Numbered from the stretch's first letter, positions 49,701-59,083 are shown. The stretch: 64,000 bases of DNA from Dyadobacter linearis (GCF_907165045.1 NZ_CAJRAU010000001.1:682001-746000), one strand, 5' to 3'. Numbers and translations: made by a program. Notes: generated by a model not told the origin, from the letters alone.

Positions 49701-51059
49701 TTACACGAATGCACTTTCACCGGTAATTGCCCTGCCGACGATCAGCGAGTTGATTTCCTTTGTGCCTTCGTAAGAATAAATGGCCTCAGCGTCGGCCACG
49801 AAGCGGGCGATGTCGTATTCTAGCAATATCCCGTTTCCACCAAAAAGCTCGCGGGCGTGATCCACGATCGAGCGCATACGCAGCGTGCAGAAAACCTTTG
49901 CGAGCGATGCATGTTCGTCGGTGAGTACGCCGCTATCCTGTAATTGCGATAATCGGAAAACCATCGTTTGCATCGCTGTCAAATCGCCCAGCATGGTGAC
50001 CAGCAGATCCTGCACGAGCTGAAAACCGGCGATCGGGCGGCCGAACTGTTTTCTTTCCATCGTGTATTTCAATGCAAGTTCGTACGCGCCTCTTCCGCAG
50101 CCTACCGCCTGCCAGGCCACGCCGGCCCGCGTCATGCGCAGCACATTGGCGGTATCCTTGAAAGAATTCGCATTTTGTAACCTGTCGGATTCTGGTACAA
50201 TGCATTCAGTCAATGTGATCTTCGCATTCTGTACGGTACGCAGCGCCATTTTATCCTGCATTTTCTCAGCCTTGAACCCTGGATTTTCTTTTCGTACAAT
50301 AAAACCCTTCACCTGATTATCGTCCAGGTCGCGCGCCCAGATGATCGTGATATCAGAGAAAGTCGCATTGCCGATCCATTTTTTCTGACCATTGATCACC
50401 CATTCATCACCATTTCTTTTGCAAGTCGTAGTAAGTCCGCCGGCCACACCGGACCCAACTTCCGGCTCTGTAAGCCCGAATGCGCCTATTATATCCATTC
50501 TCTGCATAATAGGCAGCCAATACTGCTTTTGTTCTTCCGAACCGCACAAATAGATCGAGCCCATCGCAAGCCCGCTGTGCACGCCGAAAAATGTGGAGAT
50601 CGACGAATCGATGCGCGCCATTTCCATCGCTATAAATCCTTCCAGCAATGCCGACATTCCTGCACAACCATAACCTTTGTAAGTAAGTCCGCAAATATTC
50701 AATTTCGCCATAAGCGGAATAATGTGCATTGGAAACTGTGCATTGTTCCAATAATGATTGGCTATTGGTTTGATCTCCGTTTCCATGAACTCCCGCACTT
50801 TGAGCTGGATCAGTTTTTCTTCGGGCAAAAGGGTGTCGGTAAGTTCATAAAAATCCCCATTCACTACTGGCGGCGCCTTTTTCTTTCCGGAGCCTGCCTG
50901 CATAAATTTCAGCATCTTCCCCAGATCTTCCTCGCTCATCTTGGAAACGACACCCATTAACTGATTCAGGTCAACCTTCTTTGAAAGCCTGGTGATGGCC
51001 GCAAGGTCGATGTCTTTCAGAATGTTACGAAGCTGGGAAACGGAATTGAACAGGCTCAT
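49701..51059 (-). CDS. Acyl-CoA dehydrogenase
   Basis: The 452-residue cytoplasmic flavoenzyme has three-part ACAD architecture. An N-terminal helical domain carries VREFMETEIKPIANHYW and a middle beta domain carries FGLTEPEVGSGVAGGLTT and GQKKWIGNATFSDITIIWA. The C-terminal helical domain carries RKQFGRPIAGFQLVQ, ELFGGNGILLEYD and the catalytic-glutamate region YSYEGTKEINSLIVGRAITG. The pattern is closest to glutaryl-CoA/short-chain dehydrogenases. It oxidises an acyl-CoA with electrons passed to ETF. An N-terminal extension of about 60 residues precedes the core. It converges on the thioredoxin-like gene with 2 bp between stops. Confidence 0.93.
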   Translation of the reverse strand: MSLFNSVSQLRNILKDIDLAAITRLSKKVDLNQLMGVVSKMSEEDLGKMLKFMQAGSGKKKAPPVVNGDFYELTDTLLPEEKLIQLKVREFMETEIKPIANHYWNNAQFPMHIIPLMAKLNICGLTYKGYGCAGMSALLEGFIAMEMARIDSSISTFFGVHSGLAMGSIYLCGSEEQKQYWLPIMQRMDIIGAFGLTEPEVGSGVAGGLTTTCKRNGDEWVINGQKKWIGNATFSDITIIWARDLDDNQVKGFIVRKENPGFKAEKMQDKMALRTVQNAKITLTECIVPESDRLQNANSFKDTANVLRMTRAGVAWQAVGCGRGAYELALKYTMERKQFGRPIAGFQLVQDLLVTMLGDLTAMQTMVFRLSQLQDSGVLTDEHASLAKVFCTLRMRSIVDHARELFGGNGILLEYDIARFVADAEAIYSYEGTKEINSLIVGRAITGESAFV

Positions 51060-51197
51060 AGTCGGGAATTAGTTTTGTCGGTACTGACAGGAAAAGACTT
51101 TAAACAGGAAAATCTATCCCGGCTGCGTCAATTTTCAGGTCGGCGATGTAATGACGGGAATGAAATTTGCTCTGTTATTATTAAAAACAGCAATACT

Positions 51198-51404
51198 ATG
51201 AACACAAAACCGGAGACCCAAGAAGAGGATATTGAAGGAAGCAGTCCATCACCTGCCGGCCCGCATGATGAATCGAGGCACGAAGATGACAGTGCAAAAC
51301 CGTCAAAGGTTGTGAAGAAAGAGGCTATTAAAGAATCCGAAGAGGATAATATGACAGGGAAAAAAGGCTATAACGAAACGCCGCCTACTGTTCCCGTCAA
51401 ATAA
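51198..51404 (+). CDS. Small acidic hypothetical protein
   Basis: The product is 68 residues from ATG 51198. It is rich in Glu, Asp, Ser, Pro and Lys, with no hydrophobic core or signal, and is probably disordered. Short motifs such as KVVKKEAIKESEEDN recur in small Bacteroidota stress-type proteins, but I assign no family. It converges on the GH9 gene with 3 bp between stops. A longer in-frame start at 51075 exists. Confidence 0.55.
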   Translation: MNTKPETQEEDIEGSSPSPAGPHDESRHEDDSAKPSKVVKKEAIKESEEDNMTGKKGYNETPPTVPVK

Positions 51405-51407
51405 ATG

Positions 51408-53165
51408 CTATTGCTCCATAATCGCTTCAATTGCGGCCGATAAATAAACCATCGGCGCATTCCAGTTGATCGCGATCTCATTGGATGCGTAAGAACAATC
51501 GTCATCGGTAAACGATTCATCTGCAAAGTTGCTGGTGTAGGTTTTGCATTTGTCCTGCTGTCCGGGATTGGGCCCGCCGGATAATAACCCTGGTACCGGG
51601 TCTTCGATTCCATCGGCCACAGAAGGACGGTGGTGCGGGTGCATTACCCTTTTTGAACCAAAACCTGTGAGAAAACAAAAAGTAGTCGCATTTCTCCCCA
51701 AAAGATAGTCGAGGTTACCGAGCGCCGCATTCAGGTATTTCTTGTCTTTGGTAAGTTTAAAAGCATACAAAAGTGCAATTCCTTGGTTCGCGGCCACTGA
51801 GCTGCTGCCCCATGAATAATCCTTTGCATCTTTGCCCATAACAGTGTGGTAAGGCTGTTTTTCGAGATCAGCTAAAAGTCCATCTGCATAATCTTTCACC
51901 GATTTTTTAATAGGGTCTATCAATGCGGCCTCCGTTTTCAAATTTTCGCTGGTTCGGATCAAAGTGTAGTAACCCAGCGTTTGTACCATACTCCACGTCG
52001 GTAGCGCAAGTGGCTGTTTTGCTTTCAGATCAATACCTTTCAAATATTCCATTTTCCCGGTAGTCGCATACATTTCGGCCGCTGCCCAGATCCGCTCGTC
52101 GGCCACACTCCTGTCTCCGTAAGCGCCGGAAACAATATCCGGATCAAATTTCTTGTTGATCTCATTCTGATCATAATATACCTCAGGATGCTTGGCTGCC
52201 CATTCCCAGCCTTTCACTGCCGCAACGATACATGAATCGGACAATCCCGGCAATTTGTTTTCAAAACTCTTCAAAATCCTGCCCGCCTGCGCCATTACTG
52301 CCACGAAATCGAGCGTCGCAACTGTATTTTTTTGTACCACATACCTTGGCTTATCAGCCGCGTCGGGCATTAGCATTCCGTCGAATCTCGGGTTTGTTAA
52401 TTTATGGTAAACGCCACCGTCGGCCGGATCCTGCATAGTCAGCATCCAGCGCAGGTTCCATATTACCTCGTCGAGCAGGTCAGGAATCGAGTTATTATTT
52501 TCAGGGATATTGGTATTGAAATTCTCAAAATACAATGGGAAATCTTCATACAAAGACAGCAGTGTGCCCATTGTAATACCGGAGTTGACAATGTATTTGT
52601 TATAATCTCCCGCATCGTACCAGCCTTTTGGTGAGCTTATTACAAAATTCTCAGGCCGTCCTTCCGATACTGCCGAGGCGTGAATGAGCACTTTGTCATC
52701 GGGGTGCCCCGCCGGGCGCGCCCATTTGCCCGCAAACTTTTCGGGCAGGTCTGTGGACACGCGCTGATAGTAAAACCCTTTTAGCGACGCGGCCGCCACT
52801 TCCCTGTGGACCTTTGGTTTAATGTCAAATGCAGCCGATTTTCCAAGTCCAGGCACTTCTAACGTGTACTTACCTGCTTTTTTAACACTCGAAAAGTCCG
52901 CAATCCGGCTGACTTTCCCCGAATGCTGGTTATTGCGTATTTCGCTCAGCTTTCCTTTAAAAACAGCCTTCCCAGCTGCGTCCCTGACCACAAAATCAGT
53001 AAACTTGTCCCCCACAACGACCGCTAATTTCGGTGCCTGCGGATAAAAACCTACCTGATTGAGGCGGATATCAGCGTTCAGTTTTTGGGCAAATAAAGGT
53101 TTACCGATCTGTGCGGCAAAGATTACAAGCGCCACACAAATCGGTAAAAAAGACTTTTTAAACAT
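51408..53165 (-). CDS. Glycoside hydrolase family 9 protein
   Basis: The 585-residue secreted enzyme has a signal peptide (1-26), an N-terminal Ig-like CelD_N domain (about 30-115, ADIRLNQVGFYPQAPKLAVV) and a GH9 (alpha/alpha)6 domain. The catalytic aspartates lie in GWYDAGDYNKYIVNSG and the proton-donor glutamate in CSYASNEIAINWNAP near the C terminus; HPHHRPS is the conserved histidine loop. Family activities are endo-glucanase or exo-glucosaminidase/glucosidase. It follows a Tat-exported Dabb protein by 51 bp and may share its transcript. Confidence 0.93.
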   Translation of the reverse strand: MFKKSFLPICVALVIFAAQIGKPLFAQKLNADIRLNQVGFYPQAPKLAVVVGDKFTDFVVRDAAGKAVFKGKLSEIRNNQHSGKVSRIADFSSVKKAGKYTLEVPGLGKSAAFDIKPKVHREVAAASLKGFYYQRVSTDLPEKFAGKWARPAGHPDDKVLIHASAVSEGRPENFVISSPKGWYDAGDYNKYIVNSGITMGTLLSLYEDFPLYFENFNTNIPENNNSIPDLLDEVIWNLRWMLTMQDPADGGVYHKLTNPRFDGMLMPDAADKPRYVVQKNTVATLDFVAVMAQAGRILKSFENKLPGLSDSCIVAAVKGWEWAAKHPEVYYDQNEINKKFDPDIVSGAYGDRSVADERIWAAAEMYATTGKMEYLKGIDLKAKQPLALPTWSMVQTLGYYTLIRTSENLKTEAALIDPIKKSVKDYADGLLADLEKQPYHTVMGKDAKDYSWGSSSVAANQGIALLYAFKLTKDKKYLNAALGNLDYLLGRNATTFCFLTGFGSKRVMHPHHRPSVADGIEDPVPGLLSGGPNPGQQDKCKTYTSNFADESFTDDDCSYASNEIAINWNAPMVYLSAAIEAIMEQ

Positions 53166-53216
53166 GATCGAATTAGAAGTTAGCGTCGAATTGCAGTTAA
53201 AAGACGTTTCCTGCTA

Positions 53217-53630
53217 TTACCCTACTTTCTTCGGCCCCACTGAATCGTAAACGATCACCTTTTCCCAGAGGTGACCATAGTCTTTGATAAATTCCAGATG
53301 GATCGGGTGAGTTTGATAGATTTCTTCTTCAATGATATTTTTGAAAAAGCACATCCATGAAAAAGTATAGTCGCGCACGATCACCGAACGGTTGGTTTCA
53401 GCAGGCTTCCCAATGTGAACGTACTGAATAGTAGGCACTTTCGCCAGCTTGGTCAACCCTTCAAGCAACTTAGCCTCGTGCTCCGCGTTATGTGGTTCTT
53501 TTAGATAAAAATATACGTGGTGAATAAAAAGCTCTTTTTGTTTCTCCGGTGCTGCGGCCAACGGGCTTACCGATGCAATCGTCGCAATACCGGCATTTTG
53601 CAAAAACCTGCGTCTTGAATTGTCTTTCAT
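53217..53630 (-). CDS. Tat-exported Dabb (stress-responsive alpha/beta barrel) protein
   Basis: The product is 137 residues from ATG 53630, which gives a twin-arginine signal (NSRRRFLQNAGIATIASV). The Dabb domain follows: ELFIHHVYFYLKEPHNAEHEAKLLEGLTKL, IGKPAETNRSVIVRDYTFSWMCFF and QTHPIHLEFIKDYGHLW. Dabb proteins are small dimeric ferredoxin-like barrels, mostly uncharacterised; some bind haem or aromatic ligands. Tat export suggests a folded or cofactor-loaded protein. It lies upstream of GH9. Confidence 0.86.
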   Translation of the reverse strand: MKDNSRRRFLQNAGIATIASVSPLAAAPEKQKELFIHHVYFYLKEPHNAEHEAKLLEGLTKLAKVPTIQYVHIGKPAETNRSVIVRDYTFSWMCFFKNIIEEEIYQTHPIHLEFIKDYGHLWEKVIVYDSVGPKKVG

Positions 53631-53720
53631 ATCGTACTTAAGTGAATTACTATTGAGGATTGAGATGTCTTGAAACGATTTTCGACCAAGAAAACAACTT
53701 CTTGGCACTAAACCAAAGTA

Positions 53721-54284
53721 TCAGTGCTGCGAAGCAAGTTCATTCCCCTGCCTCACCAGCTCCGCCACCGTCTTCCAGTTACGGGTAGTGGCGGCCACTT
53801 TCAGCTTACTTTCAAAGAAATTATTATTCAGTTTAGTACGTCCGTAGCCTTGTGGACAGTGGATATAAATGGTGTTGCCTTCTAAGACAAATTGATCCGG
53901 CTGGTATTTCTGAGCGTCGATTTTTTCTACTAATTCCAGTGCCGGAGATTCAGACAAAAACGTCACGTAGAGATCAGCAATATCTTCTTTCTGAGCTTTC
54001 AAAAACGGGTTTTTGTCGAAAACTGACTGCATTGTATCTACCTTCAAAACAATCACCGGAACATCGTAGCCGAATGCATTCGCAATTGCATCTGTAATCT
54101 GCGCTGCCAGTTCTTGTTCGTCAGTCTCTTCAAAAGTAAAAAGCACATTGCCGCTCTGTATATACGTCCTGCAATTCTCAAAACCTTCCTGCTCAAACAT
54201 TGCCGCCAGCGCCGGCATTTTGACCATATTTTTTCCGCTGACATTAATCCCGCGAAGTATTGCAATGTAAGTCGACTTTGGCAT
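53721..54284 (-). CDS. DUF1697 domain protein
   Basis: The 187-residue cytoplasmic protein has the DUF1697 marks YIAILRGINVSGKNMVKMPALAA, CRTYIQSGNVLF, KNPFLKAQ and a late TRNWKTVAELVRQG. The family is widespread and its function unknown. Its ATG overlaps the stop codon of the small gene upstream (TAATG), so the two are translationally coupled. Confidence 0.93.
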   Translation of the reverse strand: MPKSTYIAILRGINVSGKNMVKMPALAAMFEQEGFENCRTYIQSGNVLFTFEETDEQELAAQITDAIANAFGYDVPVIVLKVDTMQSVFDKNPFLKAQKEDIADLYVTFLSESPALELVEKIDAQKYQPDQFVLEGNTIYIHCPQGYGRTKLNNNFFESKLKVAATTRNWKTVAELVRQGNELASQH

Positions 54285-54463
54285 TACGGATTACGCGGTT
54301 TTTTGTTCCTGCTCAGGAGGTGTTCCGGGATCGGGTGTTGTTCCAGAGTTGTCCTCATCTGCTCCATCTTCTCATCAACCAAAGACATTTTCTTCACTGG
54401 TTGTTCAACCTGTACTCCTGCTGATATTTTTGACTTTGCTGTACCAGCTTTGGCTACATTCAT
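54284..54463 (-). CDS. Small hypothetical protein coupled to DUF1697
   Basis: The product is 59 residues from ATG 54463; a longer in-frame start at 54490 would overlap the promoter box at 54488-54495. It is basic and Lys/Gln/Met-rich (SLVDEKMEQMRTTLEQH) with no signal or known domain. Its TAA shares a base with the DUF1697 ATG, and it begins 24 bp after the DUF6934-like gene ends. The placement supports a real gene more than the sequence does. Confidence 0.5.
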   Translation of the reverse strand: MNVAKAGTAKSKISAGVQVEQPVKKMSLVDEKMEQMRTTLEQHPIPEHLLSRNKKPRNP

Positions 54464-54486
54464 AGTATGATGTTGTATAGTACTAT

Positions 54487-54966
54487 TCAAATATAACGAA
54501 CATTTGAATACAAAAGGAACGCTTGATAATTAACACCTACCTTAAATTCAATCCAATTTGATGTATTATGGGAATTGAAATCTGTCCGTAATCCCAGTAT
54601 TTTGATATGCTTTGGAAGTTCATCAAAGTATTTATAGATTCCCATTTGATACTTCCTCGTTCGGGATGGTGTACTTCCTTGAGCAAAAATAAAAGCTCCT
54701 GAATGTTGGTGTAAGAAGTCAAGGGTTACCCTAGCAACAGTTGCTAAAACCTGATCTGCATCACCATTTCTCAATTCAATCCGATCATCAATATCTTGCA
54801 AATCCGAGTTCCAGAGCCCGAATGCCAGATTATAAAGTTCATCACCCGATCCAGTATTCTCTTTCGTAAAAATCGTTCTTAACGCGAACACCCCGCGCGG
54901 GCCGGTACTGAAAAATTGAAACGTGTATTCACTCAACTGATCAACCGGATATCTCGGTACTTTCAT
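54487..54966 (-). CDS. DUF6934-like hypothetical protein
   Basis: The 159-residue cytoplasmic protein has the pattern YTFQFFSTGPRGVFALRTIFT, ELYNLAFGLWNSDLQDIDDRIELRNGD and ADQVLATVARVTLDFLHQH, then a FIFAQGSTPSRTRKYQMGIY segment. I recall these as marks of the DUF6934 family of Bacteroidota, often followed by a small gene as here. Such two-gene units resemble toxin-antitoxin pairs in size, but no activity is known. A -7-like box inside its 3' end could drive the small gene separately. Confidence 0.65.
   Translation of the reverse strand: MKVPRYPVDQLSEYTFQFFSTGPRGVFALRTIFTKENTGSGDELYNLAFGLWNSDLQDIDDRIELRNGDADQVLATVARVTLDFLHQHSGAFIFAQGSTPSRTRKYQMGIYKYFDELPKHIKILGLRTDFNSHNTSNWIEFKVGVNYQAFLLYSNVRYI
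54488..54495 (-). promoter_or_regulatory. Candidate -7 box for the small gene
   Basis: TATATTTG on the minus strand matches TAnnTTTG, 24 bp before ATG 54463. A TTTTG lies only 15 bp upstream, shorter than the usual -33 spacing, so confidence is low. Confidence 0.3.
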
Positions 54967-55001
54967 ATAATAGTGTGCGAAAAGAGAATCTACGTGTCAA
55001 C

Positions 55002-55031
55002 AAAAAAGCTCCGGCGCGAACCGGAGCTTTT
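55002..55031 (-). terminator. Terminator of the DUF6807 gene
   Basis: AAAAGCTCCGG pairs with CCGGAGCTTTT around CGCGAA. The A run becomes a T run on the minus strand, closing the 55-64 kb operon. Confidence 0.82.
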
Positions 55032-55054
55032 ATTATCATGCTGCAAGATAAACC

Positions 55055-56101
55055 TTATTTCGACTTTGCGTAAGCCGCAGCCAGCTCGTTGAGCGTGGTA
55101 TCTTTCAAATGCTCGGAAGCAATTACCATGCGGTAACGAAAGGTAGTCGATTCGCCTTTTTTCAGCTTGAAGTTCAGCGTTTCTTTCCCGTCGCTTAATG
55201 CTTTCATACCAAGTGGATTCACCGCAAAAAGTCCGTAACCCCGCGCGTGCCAGTAAGCAGGATAACCTACGTTTTTAGGGTGGTCGATGATCGCTACACT
55301 GATATTTTCGTCCTTGATTTTACCAGTCAGATTACACCAGATCGCCCTTTTCCCCCAAACCGCCTCGCCTTCCACACCATTGCTATTGCGGTAGTTCCCG
55401 GTAATGCCTTCATTGTTCAAAACCGGGACCTTCGTAGCAATACCGCCAGCGTCGGTGAAAATTTCAGGCTTGTTGGAAGGCAGTTCCAGCTCGCGGGCCA
55501 CGCGGATCGCGTACATTCCGTCCTTGATATCGGGCATTGCTACCTCGTCGAGCACGGCTGTGAGCGTAGTGCTGCGGTCGATCATCCGGGTTTCTCCTTT
55601 TCCGCTGAAAGTATAAGTGGTCGTTTCCTTTAAAGTCAAAGTCCCGTTTTTATCCACCCAATTAGCAGTGACGGTCAGTTCGCCTTTATCTTTTCCACTT
55701 TTAACATTGGAAATCCCGGTGTGCAAAATAGTACCGTAAGCGCGTTTTGCATGGTCGACGGCGTCGGAATTGTTCCAGTAGTCGTTGCCGTTTACATCCT
55801 CATAGTTTAGCCAGATCCCCACGTGGTGCGGGTGATCCACGCGCTCGCCCGGACGCGGATCGAGCGGCCAGCCTCTCGTAATTACCGTTCCTCTGGCAGT
55901 CTGTACCGGATACAGAACCGCTTTTTTCAAAGTTTTCTCACCCGGGTAATAATATGCTGTAAAAGACTTCCCGTCAATTTTAACCTCCACCTTTTTCTCA
56001 CTTTCATTCTTAACCAGATCCACCTTTTGTGCATTTGCCAATCCGGCAAATGCAGCGAGAGAAACGGTCGCCAGTAAAAAGCCTGTATTTTTTAGTTTCA
56101 C
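55055..56101 (-). CDS. DUF6807 (PmoA-like) secreted protein
   Basis: The 348-residue protein has a signal peptide (MKLKNTGFLLATVSLAAFAGLANA) and the DUF6807 beta-sandwich marks: FTAYYYPGEKTLKKAVLYPV, RVDHPHHVGIWLNYEDVNGNDYWNN with its HPHH histidines, and IIDHPKNVGYPAYWHARGYGLF-type repeats. These proteins were annotated as PmoA (methane monooxygenase subunit-like) but accompany sugar loci; their reaction is not settled. It is the last gene of the SusC/SusD operon, 37 bp after the dehydrogenase. Confidence 0.9.
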   Translation of the reverse strand: MKLKNTGFLLATVSLAAFAGLANAQKVDLVKNESEKKVEVKIDGKSFTAYYYPGEKTLKKAVLYPVQTARGTVITRGWPLDPRPGERVDHPHHVGIWLNYEDVNGNDYWNNSDAVDHAKRAYGTILHTGISNVKSGKDKGELTVTANWVDKNGTLTLKETTTYTFSGKGETRMIDRSTTLTAVLDEVAMPDIKDGMYAIRVARELELPSNKPEIFTDAGGIATKVPVLNNEGITGNYRNSNGVEGEAVWGKRAIWCNLTGKIKDENISVAIIDHPKNVGYPAYWHARGYGLFAVNPLGMKALSDGKETLNFKLKKGESTTFRYRMVIASEHLKDTTLNELAAAYAKSK

Positions 56102-56138
56102 TTTATTTTTGATCTATTTGAAATTAAAAACTACAATC

Positions 56139-57479
56139 CTAGCTCAATATGATATCCCGCTTTTTCGGATCCCAGCTTACTCTTTTACCGGTATGCAAAG
56201 CCTCTGTGGCCATAATATTGGCAACGGAGTGATTAAAACCTACGCGCGCCGGCGCATTCGTTTCTTTCCGGCTGCGGATACAATCCATCCAGTTACGCAT
56301 GTGCATGGAGGTCATCGGATCGGCGCCGGTATTGGCGTCGGTTGCGATTTTGTCGCCCGTTTTCAAAGACATTTCAGGAAGCAGGTTAGCCTGTAATCCC
56401 ATTCCCTTCGCATCTTTTTCCTTCAATCCGCCTTCCGACGTGATCTTGTTCGTATCAAGGTTGATCATACCACCATTTGAATAGTAGTATTCTTTTACGC
56501 CACCTGCTTCATTGTTAAAACGAGAAGAATAGATCACCTGAAAACCCTTACTCTTATCATCAAACGGACCATATTCAAATGCCGCGCTGAAAGTATCCAC
56601 ATTGGTCCTACCGTCTTTCCAGGTATAGATTCCACCATTTGCCACCACATTACGCGGCGCATCCAGTCCTGAAAACCAGTGAACTGTATCGATCTGGTGC
56701 GCCATCCACTGGCCCGGAATACCCGAAGAATAGGGATAGAACAAGCGGAATTCAAGATAGTAGCGCGGGTTCCATTCCACTTTCGGACGGTTCATCAGGA
56801 AGCGGTCCCAGTCGGTATCTTCCTTACGGATCTGCGAAACGAGTTCTTTCCTTCTCCACCTCCCCGGCTGGTTCACATTCCAGGTCATTTCCACCGTAGT
56901 AATGTCGCCGAATTTGCCGGATTTAATATATTCGTAAGCTGCCCAATAGTTAGGAGCACTGCGGCGCTGCGATCCTACCTGTACGATCTGTTTTGAACTT
57001 TCCACCGCTTTCAACGCCACTTTCGCATCTTCCAGGGTTTCGGCGAAAGGTTTTTCCACATACACATCACGGCCAGACTTCACTGCCTCGGCGCAATGCA
57101 ATGCGTGCTGAAAATCGGCTGTACTGATGATCACCGCGTCCACATCCTTGCGGCCCAGCAACTCTTCATTATTCCTGGCTTTAATAAACTCTTTCGAAGC
57201 ATAAGCCTTGTCTTTCATAAACGCGGCTGCTTCGTCGCGGCGACGGTTCCACAGATCGGAAACGCCCATAAATTCAAAATTCAATTCCTTCGCGTGATCA
57301 GAAAAGCTTGGTGCGAGTGAGCTGCGGAAACGATCTGAAAAGCCGATTACCCCAACACGTACACGGTCATTTGCACCTAATATCCGACGGTAACTGGCTG
57401 CTCCGAAAGCATTAGCTCCAACCGCTACGCCCGCCGAGGCCAGCGCTGCATTTTTTAGAAATTCCCTTCTACTTTCCAT
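56139..57479 (-). CDS. Gfo/Idh/MocA dehydrogenase, Tat-exported
   Basis: The 446-residue protein has a Tat signal (MESRREFLKNAALASAGVAV), a Rossmann domain starting VRVGVIGFSDRFRSSLA, the family lysine motif YVEKPFAETLEDAK near 138-151 and the C-terminal sheet domain with WMAHQIDTVHWFSGLDAPRN. NAD(P) would be carried inside the folded enzyme into the periplasm. In the 3-keto-glycoside pathway an enzyme of this family oxidises C3 of a glycoside; its neighbours (TIM-barrel isomerase/lyase, DUF1080) fit that role. The tail after residue 310 includes GGMINLDTNKITSEGG. Confidence 0.92.
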   Translation of the reverse strand: MESRREFLKNAALASAGVAVGANAFGAASYRRILGANDRVRVGVIGFSDRFRSSLAPSFSDHAKELNFEFMGVSDLWNRRRDEAAAFMKDKAYASKEFIKARNNEELLGRKDVDAVIISTADFQHALHCAEAVKSGRDVYVEKPFAETLEDAKVALKAVESSKQIVQVGSQRRSAPNYWAAYEYIKSGKFGDITTVEMTWNVNQPGRWRRKELVSQIRKEDTDWDRFLMNRPKVEWNPRYYLEFRLFYPYSSGIPGQWMAHQIDTVHWFSGLDAPRNVVANGGIYTWKDGRTNVDTFSAAFEYGPFDDKSKGFQVIYSSRFNNEAGGVKEYYYSNGGMINLDTNKITSEGGLKEKDAKGMGLQANLLPEMSLKTGDKIATDANTGADPMTSMHMRNWMDCIRSRKETNAPARVGFNHSVANIMATEALHTGKRVSWDPKKRDIILS

Positions 57480-57594
57480 TTTTATAAAGGTTAATTTTTA
57501 ATTATCAGATCCGGCTGCTCACCGCAACCAGTTGTAAATAGTAGATATTCATCTATCTACTGTATTTTTTGCTATTTTTTCAAACAGCTTTTTA

Positions 57595-58959
57595 TTACAA
57601 TTCACGCACTTTTAAGCTCCGAAAAGAAACGTTATCTCCGTGGTCTTGTAAAAGCAGATTTCCCTGCGTAGACATTCCGAAACCTTCGAAATCCTTGAAT
57701 TTAGAACTCATCACAAATTCCTTGAACTGCGGCGAGCCGCGCACATATTCTACTACTTTATATCCGTTCAAAAAATGCTGAACAGTCCCGTCTTTCTGCA
57801 CCACAATGCGCCCCTGGTTCCACTCGCCGATTTTCTTCATTGAATTTCTCGGTCTTTCAGCAGGTATTACATCGTAGAAGGAAGCGATCGTCCGGTTTCC
57901 ATTCTTGCCCAGTTTTGCATCAGGATGTTTTTCATCGTCAAGTACCTGGTATTCGCAGCCTATTCCCGATTTTCCTTTTGAGTTGAATTTTTGGTCAACG
58001 AAATATTTCACGCCGCTATTTGCGCCCTCGGTCAGTTTGAAATCGAATTCAAATTCAAAGGCAGGTCCGTATAATTTTTTGGTAACAATATCATTTCCCG
58101 TTTCCGAACCGTCTGATTTTGAGATCGTAATCGTGCCGTCATTGTGAGCCCAGCGTTTCGATGGAAAATCGGTTCCGCCGTAAGAACGCCACTGATCAGC
58201 CGTTTTTCCGTCATAAAGCAGTGACCAGCCCTGCGCTTTTTCCGCCGCATCCAGCTTGTTCGGGATCAGGTTCACGATCCGGATATTAGCCGCCGGACTA
58301 GGTTTCAGGTTGGTGGTTTGAATGCGCACATTCTTCCAGCTCACCTGCGTGCCTTCCAAATCTTTACTTCCGATCGAATGTACTTGCAGACAGATAAAAC
58401 CGCTCGCCGTCATATCGTCAACCAAATGTGCCACCGGTACCCCGTTCAAAAACGTGCGGATCGTGGTTCCGATCGCCTCAATGCGGTATTTGTTCCAGGC
58501 TTCTTTTTTAAATGCTTTTTTCGCTTCCGGGTTTAGATCGAGCGGATAAAGCCAGCCGCGGCGGGCCTCGTCGTACAGTCCGGCCGAATACGCGCGATCA
58601 CTCGGATCGATCTCAACCTGGTAGCCGTGCACCCGTCCATCCTGGTAATCCGGCTTGGAAAGGCTCCTGATCTGAATGCCCGAATTGAGCTTATTGTCTA
58701 CTTTAACTTCCAGTTCCAGGATAAAATCGCCGTAGTCTTTTTCTGTGGTAAGGAAGGAATTAGGCGTTCCCATCACAGATGTACCGACAATGGCGCCGTC
58801 TTTCACTTCATATTTAGCCTGTCCGTTCAGCTGTTTCCAGCCTGTCAGGTCTTTTCCATTAAATAAATCTACCCAGCCATTTTTCGACTTTTGGGCCTGT
58901 ACCTGGCATAGCGTAAAGAATAATAATAGTCCCGCCAGGGTAAATCTGTACTTTTTCAT
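57595..58959 (-). CDS. Double DUF1080 (3-keto-glycoside hydrolase/hydratase-like) protein
   Basis: The 454-residue secreted protein has two DUF1080 jelly-roll domains. Domain 1 (about 28-215) has WVDLFNGKDLTGWKQLNG, DYGDFILELEVKVDNKLNSGIQIRS and HGYQVEIDP. Domain 2 (about 235-452) has WSLLYDGKTADQWRSYGG, FEFEFDFKLTEGANSGVKYF and GCEYQVLDDEKHPDA. Family members hydrolyse 3-keto-disaccharides or hydrate the enol from 3-keto-glucoside elimination. The duplication may let one protein do two steps or bind two sites. It lies between the dehydrogenase and the TIM-barrel gene. Confidence 0.9.
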   Translation of the reverse strand: MKKYRFTLAGLLLFFTLCQVQAQKSKNGWVDLFNGKDLTGWKQLNGQAKYEVKDGAIVGTSVMGTPNSFLTTEKDYGDFILELEVKVDNKLNSGIQIRSLSKPDYQDGRVHGYQVEIDPSDRAYSAGLYDEARRGWLYPLDLNPEAKKAFKKEAWNKYRIEAIGTTIRTFLNGVPVAHLVDDMTASGFICLQVHSIGSKDLEGTQVSWKNVRIQTTNLKPSPAANIRIVNLIPNKLDAAEKAQGWSLLYDGKTADQWRSYGGTDFPSKRWAHNDGTITISKSDGSETGNDIVTKKLYGPAFEFEFDFKLTEGANSGVKYFVDQKFNSKGKSGIGCEYQVLDDEKHPDAKLGKNGNRTIASFYDVIPAERPRNSMKKIGEWNQGRIVVQKDGTVQHFLNGYKVVEYVRGSPQFKEFVMSSKFKDFEGFGMSTQGNLLLQDHGDNVSFRSLKVREL

Positions 58960-59083
58960 TTTGATACCGGAATAATTGATTGAAGCAGAAAATAGTCCGA
59001 CTTGCTGCCTTTTGATAAACGATTTAATAGAATAACTACCCTTACAAATGCAATTCAGACTAGTAATTTACATAAAACAGACC

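Noticed and set aside
51070..51077. Fourth copy of the TAGTTTTG promoter box
   Set aside because: The box is present but no CCCCCT block lies 32 bp upstream, which is inside the acyl-CoA dehydrogenase gene.
51075..51197. Longer start for the small acidic protein
   Set aside because: The added 41 residues differ in composition and begin next to the divergent acyl-CoA dehydrogenase start; ATG 51198 gives a uniform small protein.
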